Assembly (NCBI RefSeq): GCF_002099425.1
Contig: NW_018344105.1
Location: 5,148,501 to 5,212,500, forward strand
Direction of reading: 5' to 3'
Origin: Phascolarctos cinereus
Lineage: Eukaryota > Chordata > Mammalia > Diprotodontia > Phascolarctidae
DNA: 64,000 bases
A program made the translations under genes and the position numbers. The notes below the pieces were generated by a model. The model searched no databases. It had not been told where the DNA came from and was given only the letters and a program-made list of their open reading frames with translations. This document shows, in pieces, positions 11,716 to 23,247 of the stretch (the first letter of the stretch is position 1; every line of letters begins with the position of its first letter).

Positions 11716-13330
11716 TCAAGCAAGATCACCGTCCCCTGAACAAGCCTCTCCACTCAGAGTATGCTTCACAGTTTCTTGAAACGTGCACTTACTGTATGTC
11801 TAGGTCCTTTGTTCTAAGGGCCTTTGAGACTCTGATATCCCAAGATATCCCAAACCTAATGGAGCCTCACAACAAATTCTCTTCATTTTTTCTGCTGTCT
11901 CTCCTGTCTCTGCTGCTATTCTAACAGACCTTGCAGACATGGTATTCCATTGCAGTATTTCTTTGGGGATGATGCAGGCAGCTGAGCAGGAAAACCTGAT
12001 GCTACGTCCTGGCTCAGACAATCACGTGAGCAAGTCACTTCACCCCTCAATGGCCCTGTCAGATCGCCGAACCTTGAACTACCAAGCTGTATGTGTGGTA
12101 TTATGAGTTCAGCTATTTTGAGCCCAGTGTCCCCTTCAGGTAGGCTACAGTGGCAGAGTTCTAGATGCTCGACCAGGCCACAGCATCTTCCGTCCCTCTG
12201 CATTGCACCTGGGAACCAAAGGCCAAGGTCCGAGAAGTGGGGAGACAGAGGCAAACCTAAACCCGAGGCTATGACAGGCAATCCTGCATGCAGAGCTGCC
12301 AGTGGGGGACAAGCTACCTAATCTTACTGTATGGCCTGAGGCCACTAATGACAATTTGGGGCTTCTAGGGAGCTCCACATTCCCTAGTCTTAGGATTCCT
12401 TCAGACACACACCTGCTGGAAGCCCAAGCTCCAGGTTTGAGAGTCATTCCCTTGAGAATCTGATACCGAGTTCCATGCTGAAACATCCTTCCCTCCTGGC
12501 TCAGATACTCATGTGTCATGTTCCACGGTTACCCACCCCCTCCTCCCAGATCTGACATCGTGTGCTAGCTTCTGAGGTCCCACCCATCCACCTTGGACAC
12601 CTTCTGTACTGTGTTCTAAAACATGCATTCTTAGCTGGGACACTTGTTTCTACTCTTCTGGTTCTGACAATGTGTTATATACACTCTTCTGTTTTCCACC
12701 CTTTAGCTCAGACACGCTGAATTCCAGTTTCCAGTCTCTCCTTTAGTCTCTGACACTATGTTCGATGTTTTAAGATTCCTCTGACTGTCACACTTATTCT
12801 AAGGGCCCTCCCTCCTTGCTATGATGCTTTGGGTTGAACATTCCAAGTTCATCTTCTGCTCCCACAATCTATGTTCTCTATGCTAAGATCACCTCTAGGA
12901 ACTCTGATTCTGTTTCATGATTTTAAGGTCCCTCACACCCACCTGTAACAATCTATATTCTATCATTCCTTTAAGCTCTATCAAGCTCCTACAGCCCATG
13001 GTACCTCTCTCCTTGCAACAATACTATATTCCTCATTAATACATCCGCAGACTCTCCCACTGTTCATTCCAAAGATCTTTCATCTCTGACTTTAGGTTCC
13101 TAGGTTCCTATTGGCTCTGATAATCCATATTCAGTTGTTCCTTCCAGCTCTGACATTCTACACTCTTAACACATGCAGCACAGAGAACTACTTTTGGATT
13201 CCCAAAGATATGTCTTTTAAGTCCTGCCTCTGGAACTCACTGTATGATCATGAGAAGTGGCAATTTCTCAGTGGCACAAGTAACTCTCAAATTGGGTTTG
13301 AAACTTAAGAGAAATGAGGCAGAGGCACTG

Positions 13331-13960
13331 TACTCTGCAACTATCGACATAATAGGATTCTCATTATTGTAGTATGGTCTACTACATTCAATACTTTCTT
13401 AATATTGAACCAAATCGGCATTTACAATGTACAGTCTCTTTGATGTGTTGTTATAGCCTCTTTACTAGTTTTATTTTAAAATTTTGTATCAATATTCATT
13501 AAAATACTGGTTCACATTTTTTCTTGTTTTCACTCTTGCTAGGTTAGTTGTCATGGCCTTATGGATGGAAATTGTTTGGATGCCTTCTATTTCTGGCAAT
13601 GCAAATGGTTCATGTAATATTAGATAATAGTTTTTTTCTTTTAATAAGATCTGCTTGTAAATACGTGTGGGCCTTTGTTTTTTTCCATTGAGAATTTATG
13701 ATCTATTCAGTTTGTTTTTCTCCTCTTAATTTACATTCTCTATTTTTCTTGTTTCAGTAATCTCAGAATTTCATATTTTCAAAGCATCCATTTCAGTTAA
13801 TTGTTGGTTTTATGAGCACACTCAGAAAAATAAATTAAGAGTAATTTCCTTTATTTCCTTGTTTGTTTTTAAGTTTTTTTTTCCATTCTTGATATTAGTA
13901 ATCTTTTTTTAAAAAATCAAATTAGTATTTTTTTGTGGTCCTCCCTTCCTGGCCTGGCTT
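13331..13960 (-). mobile_element. Old L1 ORF2 fragment
   Basis: T-rich sequence whose minus strand matches the reverse-transcriptase region of L1 ORF2. On + the order ATATGCTGCTATAGCC-like, TTTTGTATCAATATTCATTA, TGGATGGAAATTGTTTGG and ATCTGCTTGTAAATACGTG parallels antisense L1 (ATCAATATTCATTAGAGA...TCACTTGTAAATCCATC). It is highly decayed with no long open frame. It separates array sections A and B. Confidence 0.7.
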
Positions 13961-14885
13961 ACTTTGTTCTTTTCCTTCAATTTCCTCACTTCAGAGTTGT
14001 CATTCTGATGTTACTTTGCTCATCCCCATTTTCGAGTTCTTCTCCTCTTCTAGTTTTGTATTTTGGACTTCCTTGACTTACTTGTGGGTGTATTTACTTT
14101 CATTACTCATTCTTCCAATCTTCCTTCCCAAATAAGGATGTGATGCTCTGGTCAGGCTCTGGGAGCTTCTAGAGCTCATTCCAGTGTCTTGTCTGATCTT
14201 TATCTGGATTCTTGGGGGTCCAGGTATGGAAAGGTGTATTCTCCAAGGGTCTCAGGAGTAGCTCAGTGTAGGAATGCCTAATCTTTCAACATGCGCAAAG
14301 CAGAAGGATCTAGGGCAAAGTCCGATTACTACCTTCGGCTCTGAACTTTGCAAGCTCCTGATCCAGGCTTTCTTCTGGGTGACCTAACTGCATCTTTGCT
14401 CCAAATGAAGCTCCAGCAGATTGCTGCTGGCCTCAACTCCTATTAGTGATCTAGAAAACAGTACAGCACAGCTGAGGCCTCATCACTGGTCTGAGCACCC
14501 CGCCCATGTACACAGCTGTAAACTGTAGCCCTCTGCCTGATCTTTGGGTTAAATCCATAACCCTGGTTTGGCATCAGAGCCAGACAGGGGCCCCTCCAGG
14601 CCTGGTGTGCACTGGATCCAAACTGCTCCTTTCCTTGGTATACGACTGTGGGTCCCTTTGAGACTCTGGGGCCAGCTCAGTTAGAGTGAGAAGAAACTAT
14701 CAGATGGGTCTTCTTCCTGCTCCTTGTGTGGCATCTGTAGGGGATCCTCAACCTTCCTCCTCATTTAGGAACATAACACAATGAGCAAAGCTCAGGACCT
14801 TTCCTGGGTGGATCAAGTGCCTACACCTGGGGATCCCTGGCCACTCCTTTTGACTTAGGCTAGAAAAATGACCCACTGAGGTTTC
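13961..14885 (-). mobile_element. Possible 5' part of the same L1
   Basis: Non-unit sequence continuing from the ORF2 fragment. The first ~190 bp read on the minus strand like a lysine/glutamate-rich ORF1 stretch. The rest is GC-balanced (CTCAGGAGTAGCTCAG, GGTGACCTAACTGC, GGCCCCTCCAGGCCTGG), as expected of an L1 5' UTR in antisense. I do not recognise it base for base. If correct, this is one L1 with a large internal deletion. Confidence 0.4.
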
Positions 14886-15961
14886 TCTTTCAATCTCCCA
14901 ATTCCTATCTGGACTGGTGTACTTACCCGATCTTTGCTGGAGTAATTGTGGGAGGAGACTTGAGATATGCTGCTGCTTCTGACTCCGGCAGCTTTGCTGA
15001 TGAGATGAGGCCTGCGTTCTGCCTCAGGCTGGGGCCCGCAGAGAAGTCGGAGATGCTCCACTGTGACAGTACGGAGGGTTACTCGATAGTGCCCACTACC
15101 CTCACCCACTTCCACATGGGGGGGTGGGCACCTAGAAGAGAAAAGTTGGGAAAGAAGACAGTAGGAATTCAAGAAGAAAACTTCAATCTGGTGATAGGAT
15201 AGGAAATTCTGCTTAAAAACAAAGTAATAAGGTAACAGACCCTTCCGCTCTAACACTTGGTTTTCTGTGATCTCTTTTGTCTCTGACATCCCACAAGCTA
15301 AAGGTCTTTCTAGGCCTGATGTTTTAGGCTCTTATACGCCTTCTTACAGGCAGTATTACCTGGCTGATTGAGCACTGACCCTGGAACAGGACAATCAAAT
15401 TTGAAGTCCTGTCAACTCTTAGAGCTTTTAACAGCCAAGGGGCAGTGCTGGTGTGTGGATCCAGGGGGAGATTGAGGCCTGGGGTCTTTGCACCATCCTC
15501 GGGAAGGGACTAGTAGCTCAGTCCTAGGTGTTGGGCTTCAAGAGATAAGAAAATTACCTGACACAATACAGTAACTTTGTTGTCTCTACGAGATGCTAAA
15601 GTACAGGAGGAAGGAAGAAGCACAAGTCCAATGAAGGGACTGGAAATCTTGCCTCCACAGAGGGTGGCCAGTGGCTGCAGGATCTAATGCTGCTCCTGCT
15701 GCATAGCCTGAGGCCACTATTAAGGATCAGGGCCTCCTAGAGAAGATCCCTGGCTCTTGCTCTGCTTCCCCACCCCAATCCCAGAGCTCCTTCAGACATG
15801 CAAGTGCTACAATCCAGGATGAGTTCCATGTTTTAATATCCCTTCTCCTCCTACTCTGGACTCTGACATTCAGATTTTTAGGTCCTAAGGCCCTCTGTGC
15901 TGTATTTTCTAAGGCCTCTCACTCCCAGCTCAAGCACTCTTGAGTCACTCTATGTTTGCCA

Positions 15962-16112
15962 GTTCTAAGGTCCCTCCCACCTCCAGCACTCTGGGTTCCC
16001 TGGTTGTAAGGTCCCTCCCACCTCCAGCACCCTGGGTTCCCTGGTGCTAAGGTCCCTCTCACCTCTAGCACTCTGGGTTCCCTGGTTCTAAGGTCCTTCA
16101 CTCCCAGCCGTG
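15962..16112. repeat. 41-bp tandem minirepeat, second expansion
   Basis: Starts at 15962, 16003, 16044 and 16085 give the same 41-bp period and almost the same monomer as at 9962 (CCAGCACTCTGGGTTCCCTG instead of CCAGCCCTCTGGGTTCCCCA). The copies resemble one another more than those at 9.96 kb, so the two expansions are probably independent. Confidence 0.9.
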
Positions 16113-19100
16113 AAACTCTATAACCCCCCCATTTCTTTCAGTTCTACTCTTCCCTGCTTCCTAGTGTAAGGTACCTCCCTCCCAGCAATGAGCTGCCCTA
16201 GTCTATGACTGTTTATTCTGTGTCCCTATGTCCGCATCTCACCTTCTCTGCTGAAGTCTCTTTAAGATTTGAAATAAAATGTTCTTAGTTTTCTTAAGGT
16301 TTGGACACTCTCTATTGCAAGGGCCCTTCTAATGATGACGCTTTCTATTCCACCATTTCTTAGACCACCTAGCACACAGCACAGTAGGTAAACACTTGGC
16401 ACTGGAACCCCACTGACATGGCTGTAAGTCCTGCCTTTGATACCTACTCACCACAAGAAGTCAATGAGCCTCTCAGTGGCCAGATAATTGTCAGTGACTG
16501 TAACTGAAAGCAGGGCAGGGGGGACCTAGGAGATTCAGGTGTTGCCAGGGCCCTTCTCGGGTGGGATCTCGTAGTGAATCCTACATGCTCAACTATGAGA
16601 GAAGGGAGAGTTACCTGGTATTGAATGGTATCCTCACCCTCCTCTACACACCCAGGTACATGGAGGAGAAAGATAGAGAAGGAAGTGGCAGCCAGGGTGG
16701 GGGAGGGGGTGACGAAGTTCACTGACAGGGCAGGAAGGCCTGTCTCAAGGGTTATCAGAGCGGGGATGACTTCGTGCTGGCTGCTGCAACACTGCCGGAG
16801 ACCGCCAATGAGGATAAAGGTCTCTAGCCTCCAATACAGGATTCTATGTGCTAGCAGCCTTTCTTCTGGACTCGGACACACTGGATTTTACCATTTCTTT
16901 AAGCTAGGAAGGTCCCCTGTACTACTCTGCTACTCTGGGCCCTCCTGGCCCTGCTGTCTAAGGTCCCTCCCAGATGGCTTTGACACTTTGTGTTGCACGT
17001 CCTACATTCCCTTTCTCTCATCACATTCTGGGAACTCTGCCTAGGCACACTCTACTTTTCTTTTCATGTAGGATGACCTAGCACGATGCCGCTAACAATA
17101 AGAAAAATACCCAGGCAAGGTCCTCCTAGTTGAGCCCTAACCCCAGGGCTCCCTCTGACACACACAAAGTAGAAGCCCAAGCAACATGTTCTACCATCTC
17201 GCTTCTTGGGCAATGATGAGCTGGGTTCTATGTCCACCATTTCTTAGACCTTCTAACATTCCATGCAGAAAGGCCCCTGTGTACCCCAAAGATTCAGAGG
17301 TCTAAAGTTCACTCCCTCTCAGATGTGGTGTGCTCTCAAGGTTCTAGTCCTGACAGTCTATGTTCTAACACTCCTCTTCAAAGCTGCATCACTTGGTGGG
17401 CTGAGGAGCAGCCAAGAAGTGGAGGAAACCCGGCTTTAAGTTCTGCCTCGGGTAGACAGAGATTTAATGTAGGACCATGGGCCACTCACTGAGCCTCACG
17501 GTGGTGCGAGCAACTCTCAAAGCTGGCAAGGGCCAAGGGGCAGGCTCCAAGGCGGGTTGGGGCCTGAGTACTCACTCTCTGCTCAGGGAAAGACAGCAAA
17601 ATCCTAGACGCTCAACGGCGAGACAGAAGAGAAAATCACCCAAAAGAACACGATGATTTCTCTCCCTCTACACTGCTAGGCACCTGGAGGCCCAAGTACA
17701 GAAAGAAGGAAAAGGGTGTCTAGAGGAAACCCAAGTCCAGTGACAGTACTAGAAATCTGTCCCCAGAGAGAAGGTTTCTAGGGATGGGGAGAACCTAGCT
17801 GGGATTCTGCAGTCTGAGGCCTTTAATAAGGTTCAGGGACTCCCCGGAATAATAGCCATCACGTGCCCTGCACTCCCCACTTGCCAGGCTCCTTCCGACA
17901 GGCACTCACCACACGTGAGCATGCCCAAGCTCCGCCTTCTCAGGGCCCCCTGCAGAGTCCGATACAAGGGTTCCCCATGCCACTGTTTTCTCACATGCCA
18001 TATTTTACTGTTCCTCTTGGCTGCGTACTAAGGACCCCACTTCCCAGGTGACACCCTGGCACATTGGCATTTCTCCTACTCTGGCTCTGCTGCATGCTGC
18101 CTAGTGCAGAGAGACCTAATCTGGGGAGTCGGGTACATGCTTGCTCTCTGCCCAACCATGACACATGGTAAGTGTGTGATAAGGACAAGGCCCCAAACCG
18201 GAATGGCCCAGGCAGTCTCTGTGCCTTTCCCTTACAGCCAAGGGACAGGGGAAGGTTACAGGACACATGGGTTCCTGCTCCTGTCTCAGGCTGGGGTCAA
18301 AGCAAAACCCTTCATGTCAGGCAACAAGAAGGATAAATGACCCAAAAGAGTACAGCATCCTCACTGCCCCTTACACTGCCAGGCAAATGAAAAACAAAAT
18401 GCCTGATGAAGGAAGTGTAGGACAGGCAATCCTGCCTCTAGACTGAGGGTGGCCAGCAGTGCTAGCGGAGGCAAGGGGGAACAGTGCTCCTTCTGCACAC
18501 GTTTGGGCATGAACAAAGGCCAGGGCCTCTGAGGAGTCTCCCTTGCTCCCTACCTTGGGCTACCCCTCCCACCACAGCCCTCACATCAGGGCCTCTTCAG
18601 ACAAGCACGTTCTGCAAAGCACAAGTTCCACGTTCTAGATCCCTCCCCTACCAGATTCTTAACATCATTTCTATCCCAAGTTCCCTCTGACTCTGATCCT
18701 CTGTGCTGTGTTTTCTAAGGCCTTTGTGACATATTCTAAAGTCCCTCCAACAAATCTGTGCACGTGATTTTTAGGTTCCTCACTCCCAGCTGTGAACTCT
18801 TACATTCCACTGTTACTTTGGGTTCTAACACTACTTTGCATCTCTTTTCCAGCACCGATGTTCCGTGTTCTATTACCTAAGGTCCCTTCTGACTTGGCCA
18901 GCATTTTATTCTATGTTCTTGCATCCCCTCAGACTCTCACTCCCAGATGCGACATAAAGTGTTCTTAGATTTGCTCGGGTTCTCATACTCTCTATCTGAA
19001 GGCCCTTCCAATTCTGTCACTCCATGTTCTAACCTCCCTAGAGCAAAGGACAAAGCAGCACAGTAACAGACTTGGCGTTGAGGTCCCACCGACATGGCTT

Positions 19101-19382
19101 CAAGTCCTGCCTTTGACACACCCTGTGTGACCACGGGAAGTCACTTAGCCTCTCAGTGGCCCAGGCAGCTGTCAAAGACAGTTACAACTGACCGTGATGT
19201 GACGGGGGCACTACAGCGTCCAGGTGTGCTCAGGTCCAGGGTCCCTCCTCAGGCTGGGTCCAGGAGAAGAGGCCTAGGTGCTGTACTGTAAGAAAAGAGT
19301 TAGTTGGTAGATGAAGGTATTCTCAGGCACCACCCCTCCCCCCCCCACTGCCCACTGACCTTGAGCAGTAGATGGTCTAGGG

Positions 19383-19433
19383 CAGCACTCCTTAAACTGT
19401 GGGTCGCCAGTGGAAAAAGTTTAAGGAGCCCTG
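19383..19433. mobile_element. 51-bp hAT-type deletion derivative
   Basis: CAGCACTCCTTAAACTGTGG at one end and AAAGTTTAAGGAGCCCTG at the other form terminal inverted repeats. They are flanked by 8-bp target duplications, GTCTAGGG (19375-19382) and TTCTAGGG (19434-19441), seven of eight matching. Almost all internal sequence is gone. Confidence 0.7.
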
Positions 19434-20811
19434 TTCTAGGGAGAAGGAAAAGAGAATCCAGGGAGAAAATGTGAATCTGGTGATGGGCAGGAAAGTCTGC
19501 TTCCAGACAAAGGCTGCCAGGGGGACAGGGGACCAAGCAGTACTGTAGCAACAGTCACCAAAGAAGAGCAGAGTGACCGAGGAATGATGCTCCCCTCCAA
19601 TCTCCACTTGGACAAAATCAAAGGTTCCTTCAGCCATGCACCTGTCATAAGCTCCAGCTTTGAGGATTCTTCTATCCCACAAGGCTTTGACACTCTATGC
19701 TCTACACATCAGGCATCTGAAAGTGTGTGCCACATCCTCAGAGCCACCTTCCCTTCTCGGACAGTCTCTTTTCTATATTCTAAGCATCTGCATTCTCTGC
19801 TGTGACATGGCAATCTGGTTTAGTAGGCCAGATGCTTTCTACTCTGACATTCTACATTCCATGTTCTAAAACCTTACCTCAGCGATTTCTTTTTCATGTT
19901 ATAAGTAATCTTTAGCCTAGCTGTGCCGCTATTCAAAGTTCTCATGACCCTCCATCGATGGTACAATAATTTGTGTTCAATGTTCTAACATTCCTCCTAT
20001 GCACAATATTCTGAGTGCTCTGTTCTAGGTTCCCTCCTCTCCCAGTTCTGCCCTGTGTTCTCTGAAAATCTGTGGCTTCTCTTCTAAGATTCTTCCTTTC
20101 CAGCTGTAAGCTTTAGTGTTCTACCACTCAGGGCCTGTGGCTCACAGGCAAGACCCTAGTCCCTGCCCTGGATTTCCCATTTAACTCTAATGCCTGGCCT
20201 CTTCAGACACACACACTGGATCCAAAGTGCAAGCTCTAGGTTTTAGGATTCCTCCCTCCACACTCTGAAACTTGACAGCTCGGACGCAATGTTACAGCTG
20301 CTAAAATGGGAACTTAGATCATGGGATGCAAAAGGAAAGGTAGAAAATGGTTCTGCATTCTTTGTTTTAAGGTTCCTCCCTCCTAGTTTTAAATATTGGG
20401 TCCTACGGTCTCAGGCTAATCTCTTCTGAAATGAACAGTTGGTATTCCACGTTCAAAAGCCTCTTTCTGATACAACGCTATTTTATGTTCTCATTTCCCT
20501 TTAGGGCCAGTCATTTGGTGAGGCTCTCAGGACCCTTTATTCTGCTTCTAAGAGCCCTTCCGATCTATACTAGAACATTCACTGTACAAGGTAACTCAGC
20601 ACAATAAATTAGGATGTAGCCTTCAAAGCCTCGAGACCTGGTTTTAACTCCTACCTCTGACACATACAGCTGGAGTGTCTCTGAACAAATAAGTTAGACT
20701 TCACTTCCTCAGACTTACCTAGAACGGCAAGGGTGATATCCAGCGTCCGGGCATGCTGAGGCACTGAGGCCCAGAGATCCAGAGCCCTCTTCAAGCTTGG
20801 TCTAGTCACAA

Positions 20812-21825
20812 AGTCCAAGCTGCCTGACTGAGAGAGAAAGGACAGTTACCTAATGGAGAACCATCTCCCTATCTGCCCCCCACCCCCACTACCAAGAGCC
20901 AGAATGTGGAGAGGAAGGAAGTGGGGGTGGGGGAAACCTAAGGCAGGACAGAGGGTTCCCAGTGGTGGGGTGACCTAGTGCTACTGCTGAGGATCAGGGC
21001 CTCCCAGAGAAGATCCTTGCTCACCCCCTGACCTGAACTCCACACTCAAGTCAAGCGCCAGGCTTCCTTCAGACACACACACCCAACACGCCCCAATTCC
21101 ACATCCCAAGGTCTTTCCATCTAGACACTGACACTCTGTGCCCTATGCTATGTCCCTTCAGCCTCAGACACACATGAAGGAATCTTCTACTTTGTTTTCT
21201 AAACTCTCACCTGTGTCTGATATCTGGTGTATGAAGGGTTTTCCAGGCCTGCCATCCTATGTTCTAAGGCCCTTTCAACTCTTACCTTCTCCTTCTTGGG
21301 ACCCTTTGGGCTCTGATATTCTGTGTTCTAAGGGCCCTCCACTATCCCAAGTTCTAATGTTCCTTCCAGGACAAAACGCAGCCTCATGGCTGTAGACTTG
21401 GCCTTGCAGTAAGAAAGACTAACTGACTCTAAGACACAATGACTGGGTGATCCTGGGCAAGTCATTTAACATCTTGAGGGAGCCAGGCAACTCTGAAAAT
21501 GTACCTTAAAGCCAGGGAACCGGTCAGGGGGGCAAGGTGCTGTCCATGCAGATCCAGGCCCAGGGACCATCCTGTTCCTCAGGCTGGGTCCAGGTACAGA
21601 GTCCTACATGCTCACCAGGGAGAGATGAAAAAGTTAGTTGAGAAAGAGGGGTGGGGCGCTAAAGGAGAGAACCTCAGACCAGGAATGGGGCAGGAAAACG
21701 AATGCTGTAAGTGAGGCAAGATACTTACATCTCAGTGTTCTGGGCCACTCTAAGGAGAGAACTTCCAGCTAGGGGACATCAGGTGCAGCGTGCAGGGGGA
21801 CGCGGGCTCAGGGCTAGGGGTTGAC
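20812..21825 (+). repeat. ~1-kb duplicated block, copy 1 (partner 46067-47068)
   Basis: From AAGTCCAAGCTGCCTGACTG to CAGGGCTAGGGG this block is almost identical to 46067-47068, same orientation, about 25.25 kb away. It spans two unit cores, a SINE remnant and an intact-looking minirepeat spacer. It contains 15-20 bp (ATCAGGGCCTCCCAGAG region near 20995) absent from the partner. Confidence 0.9.
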
Positions 21826-23202
21826 ACCCTCCTTTGGCTGGCTCCCATCAAAGAGCCCTGAGGTGCAGGGCCAAGATGAGCCGAGGTCCAGGGTCCTTCT
21901 TCAGGCTGCATGTCCAGTAGCAGAGGCCTAGATGCTTGACAATGAGAGATGAAAAGCTACCTGACATAGAACTTTTACCCCACCCTCACCATTCTGACAT
22001 TGCTGAATACCTAGAGGAGAAAGTCTAAGAGGAAGGAAGCGGGGGGACATAGTAGGGAAACCAAAGTCCCAGGATGGGGCAGGAAATCCTACCCCCACCA
22101 GACAGAGGCCTGCCAGTGTGTGTGGCATAGGGAGTGGGGTGAAGGGTTAGCAGTACTGCTGACTATACTGGCTGAAGCACCTGGAGCCACTGAGGAGGAT
22201 TTGGTCTTCTCAGCACCCACCCTGCCCTGGCTCCCTGTTTGGATACAACCCCAGCATTCTTTCCTGGTAAGATGCACTTACCCCAAGCCCAGGCTCCAGA
22301 TTCGATGATCTCTCCATCAAGCTTCTAATACTGTGGCCTGTGGTTCAAGTTCCTTCCTTCCTTCCCATCTCTAAGCCTGTAGTCTATATTCTAAAGGCTT
22401 GCATTCTCAGCTGGGCCACACCTTTCTACTGTTCCGGCTCAGACAATCCCTACTGCACACTCCAAGTTTTCACCCATGCAGTCTGGACCCTAGGGACCGA
22501 ACGTTCCAAGATCACTCAGGTAGGCATTCTATATTCCAAGGTCCCTCCTGACCTGAGCACATCGGTTTCTTTGTACCAAGTTCCCCCTTCTCCTTGCTTT
22601 GACACTCTGGGTTGCATATTTTATATTCAGTTTTGGTGCTGTTACTTTCCTCTTAGCACTGCCCATCTTTAATTTGTTCAAAAGTTCTCGGTACCAGCAC
22701 CCTAAGTTCCAGACGCCCTCTCTCCCACTTCTGAGAGTGTTGTATGCTCCAGGGTCAACCTGCTGACCTCTGATAGCCAGAAGGAAATAAATGCTACCAC
22801 CATGGAGCTGGGTTCTCATGTTCTTCCAGGCTGTGTCTTCCTATGGCCAAAGGCCTTTCAGGTCAATTGTTCCTTATTCTAAGATCCCCTTTCACTGTGA
22901 TCCTCGATTCATGGGCCCTTTCTCACTCCGATCATTTCTGTTCTCAGGCCTAATGCAGAGAGACCTGAACGTGGAGCCAGCTGGACTTGGCTTCAAGTCC
23001 TCTCACAGATATCTGGTAACCACGTGAATGGGAAAGCTACTTTTAGCATCTCAATGGCCTGAGCCACTCTCTACTTATAGCCAGGGAACAGGGGAGGTGT
23101 GCAGGATACAGGTGTGCTAAAGGCCTAGGGTTCCCACTCCCTCCTCAGGCTGGGGTCGAAGAGAAGCCCAAGATGCCAGTTAGTGAGAGAAGGGTGAATT
23201 AC

Positions 23203-23247
23203 CTGATAGAGCACAGCATCCTCACCACTCTCTACACTGCCAGACAC
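23203..23247 (-). other. Splice-bounded cassette (unit near 23140)
   Basis: Minus strand: TCCTCCAG acceptor, 45 nt reading VSGSVESGEDAVLYQ, then CAG|GTAATTC, a near-consensus donor. Confidence 0.38.

Larger units (their letters stand above)
1..13330. repeat. Array section A: long units with 41-bp spacers
   Basis: Cores begin near 404, 1524, 2822, 3300, 4275, 5230, 6375, 7170, 8160, 8900, 9500, 10577 and 12140. The copy near 4275 is badly degraded and the one near 12140 is shortened by deletion. Spacers are long and made of TTCTAAGG...CTCTGACACTCTG minirepeats. The section is interrupted by an RTE/BovB-type LINE tail at 2.03-2.64 kb and by non-unit sequence at 10.75-11.72 kb. Confidence 0.8.
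14900..23030. repeat. Array section B: long, diverged units
   Basis: Cores begin near 15018, 15510, 16555, 17585, 18285, 19245, 20790, 21580 and 21898. Several are partly decayed: at 15510, 16555, 18285 and 19245 the GGGCACCTGGAGG end is altered or lost. Minirepeat spacers are prominent at 15.9-16.1 kb and 18.6-19.0 kb. The section is separated from section A by an old minus-strand L1. Confidence 0.75.
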
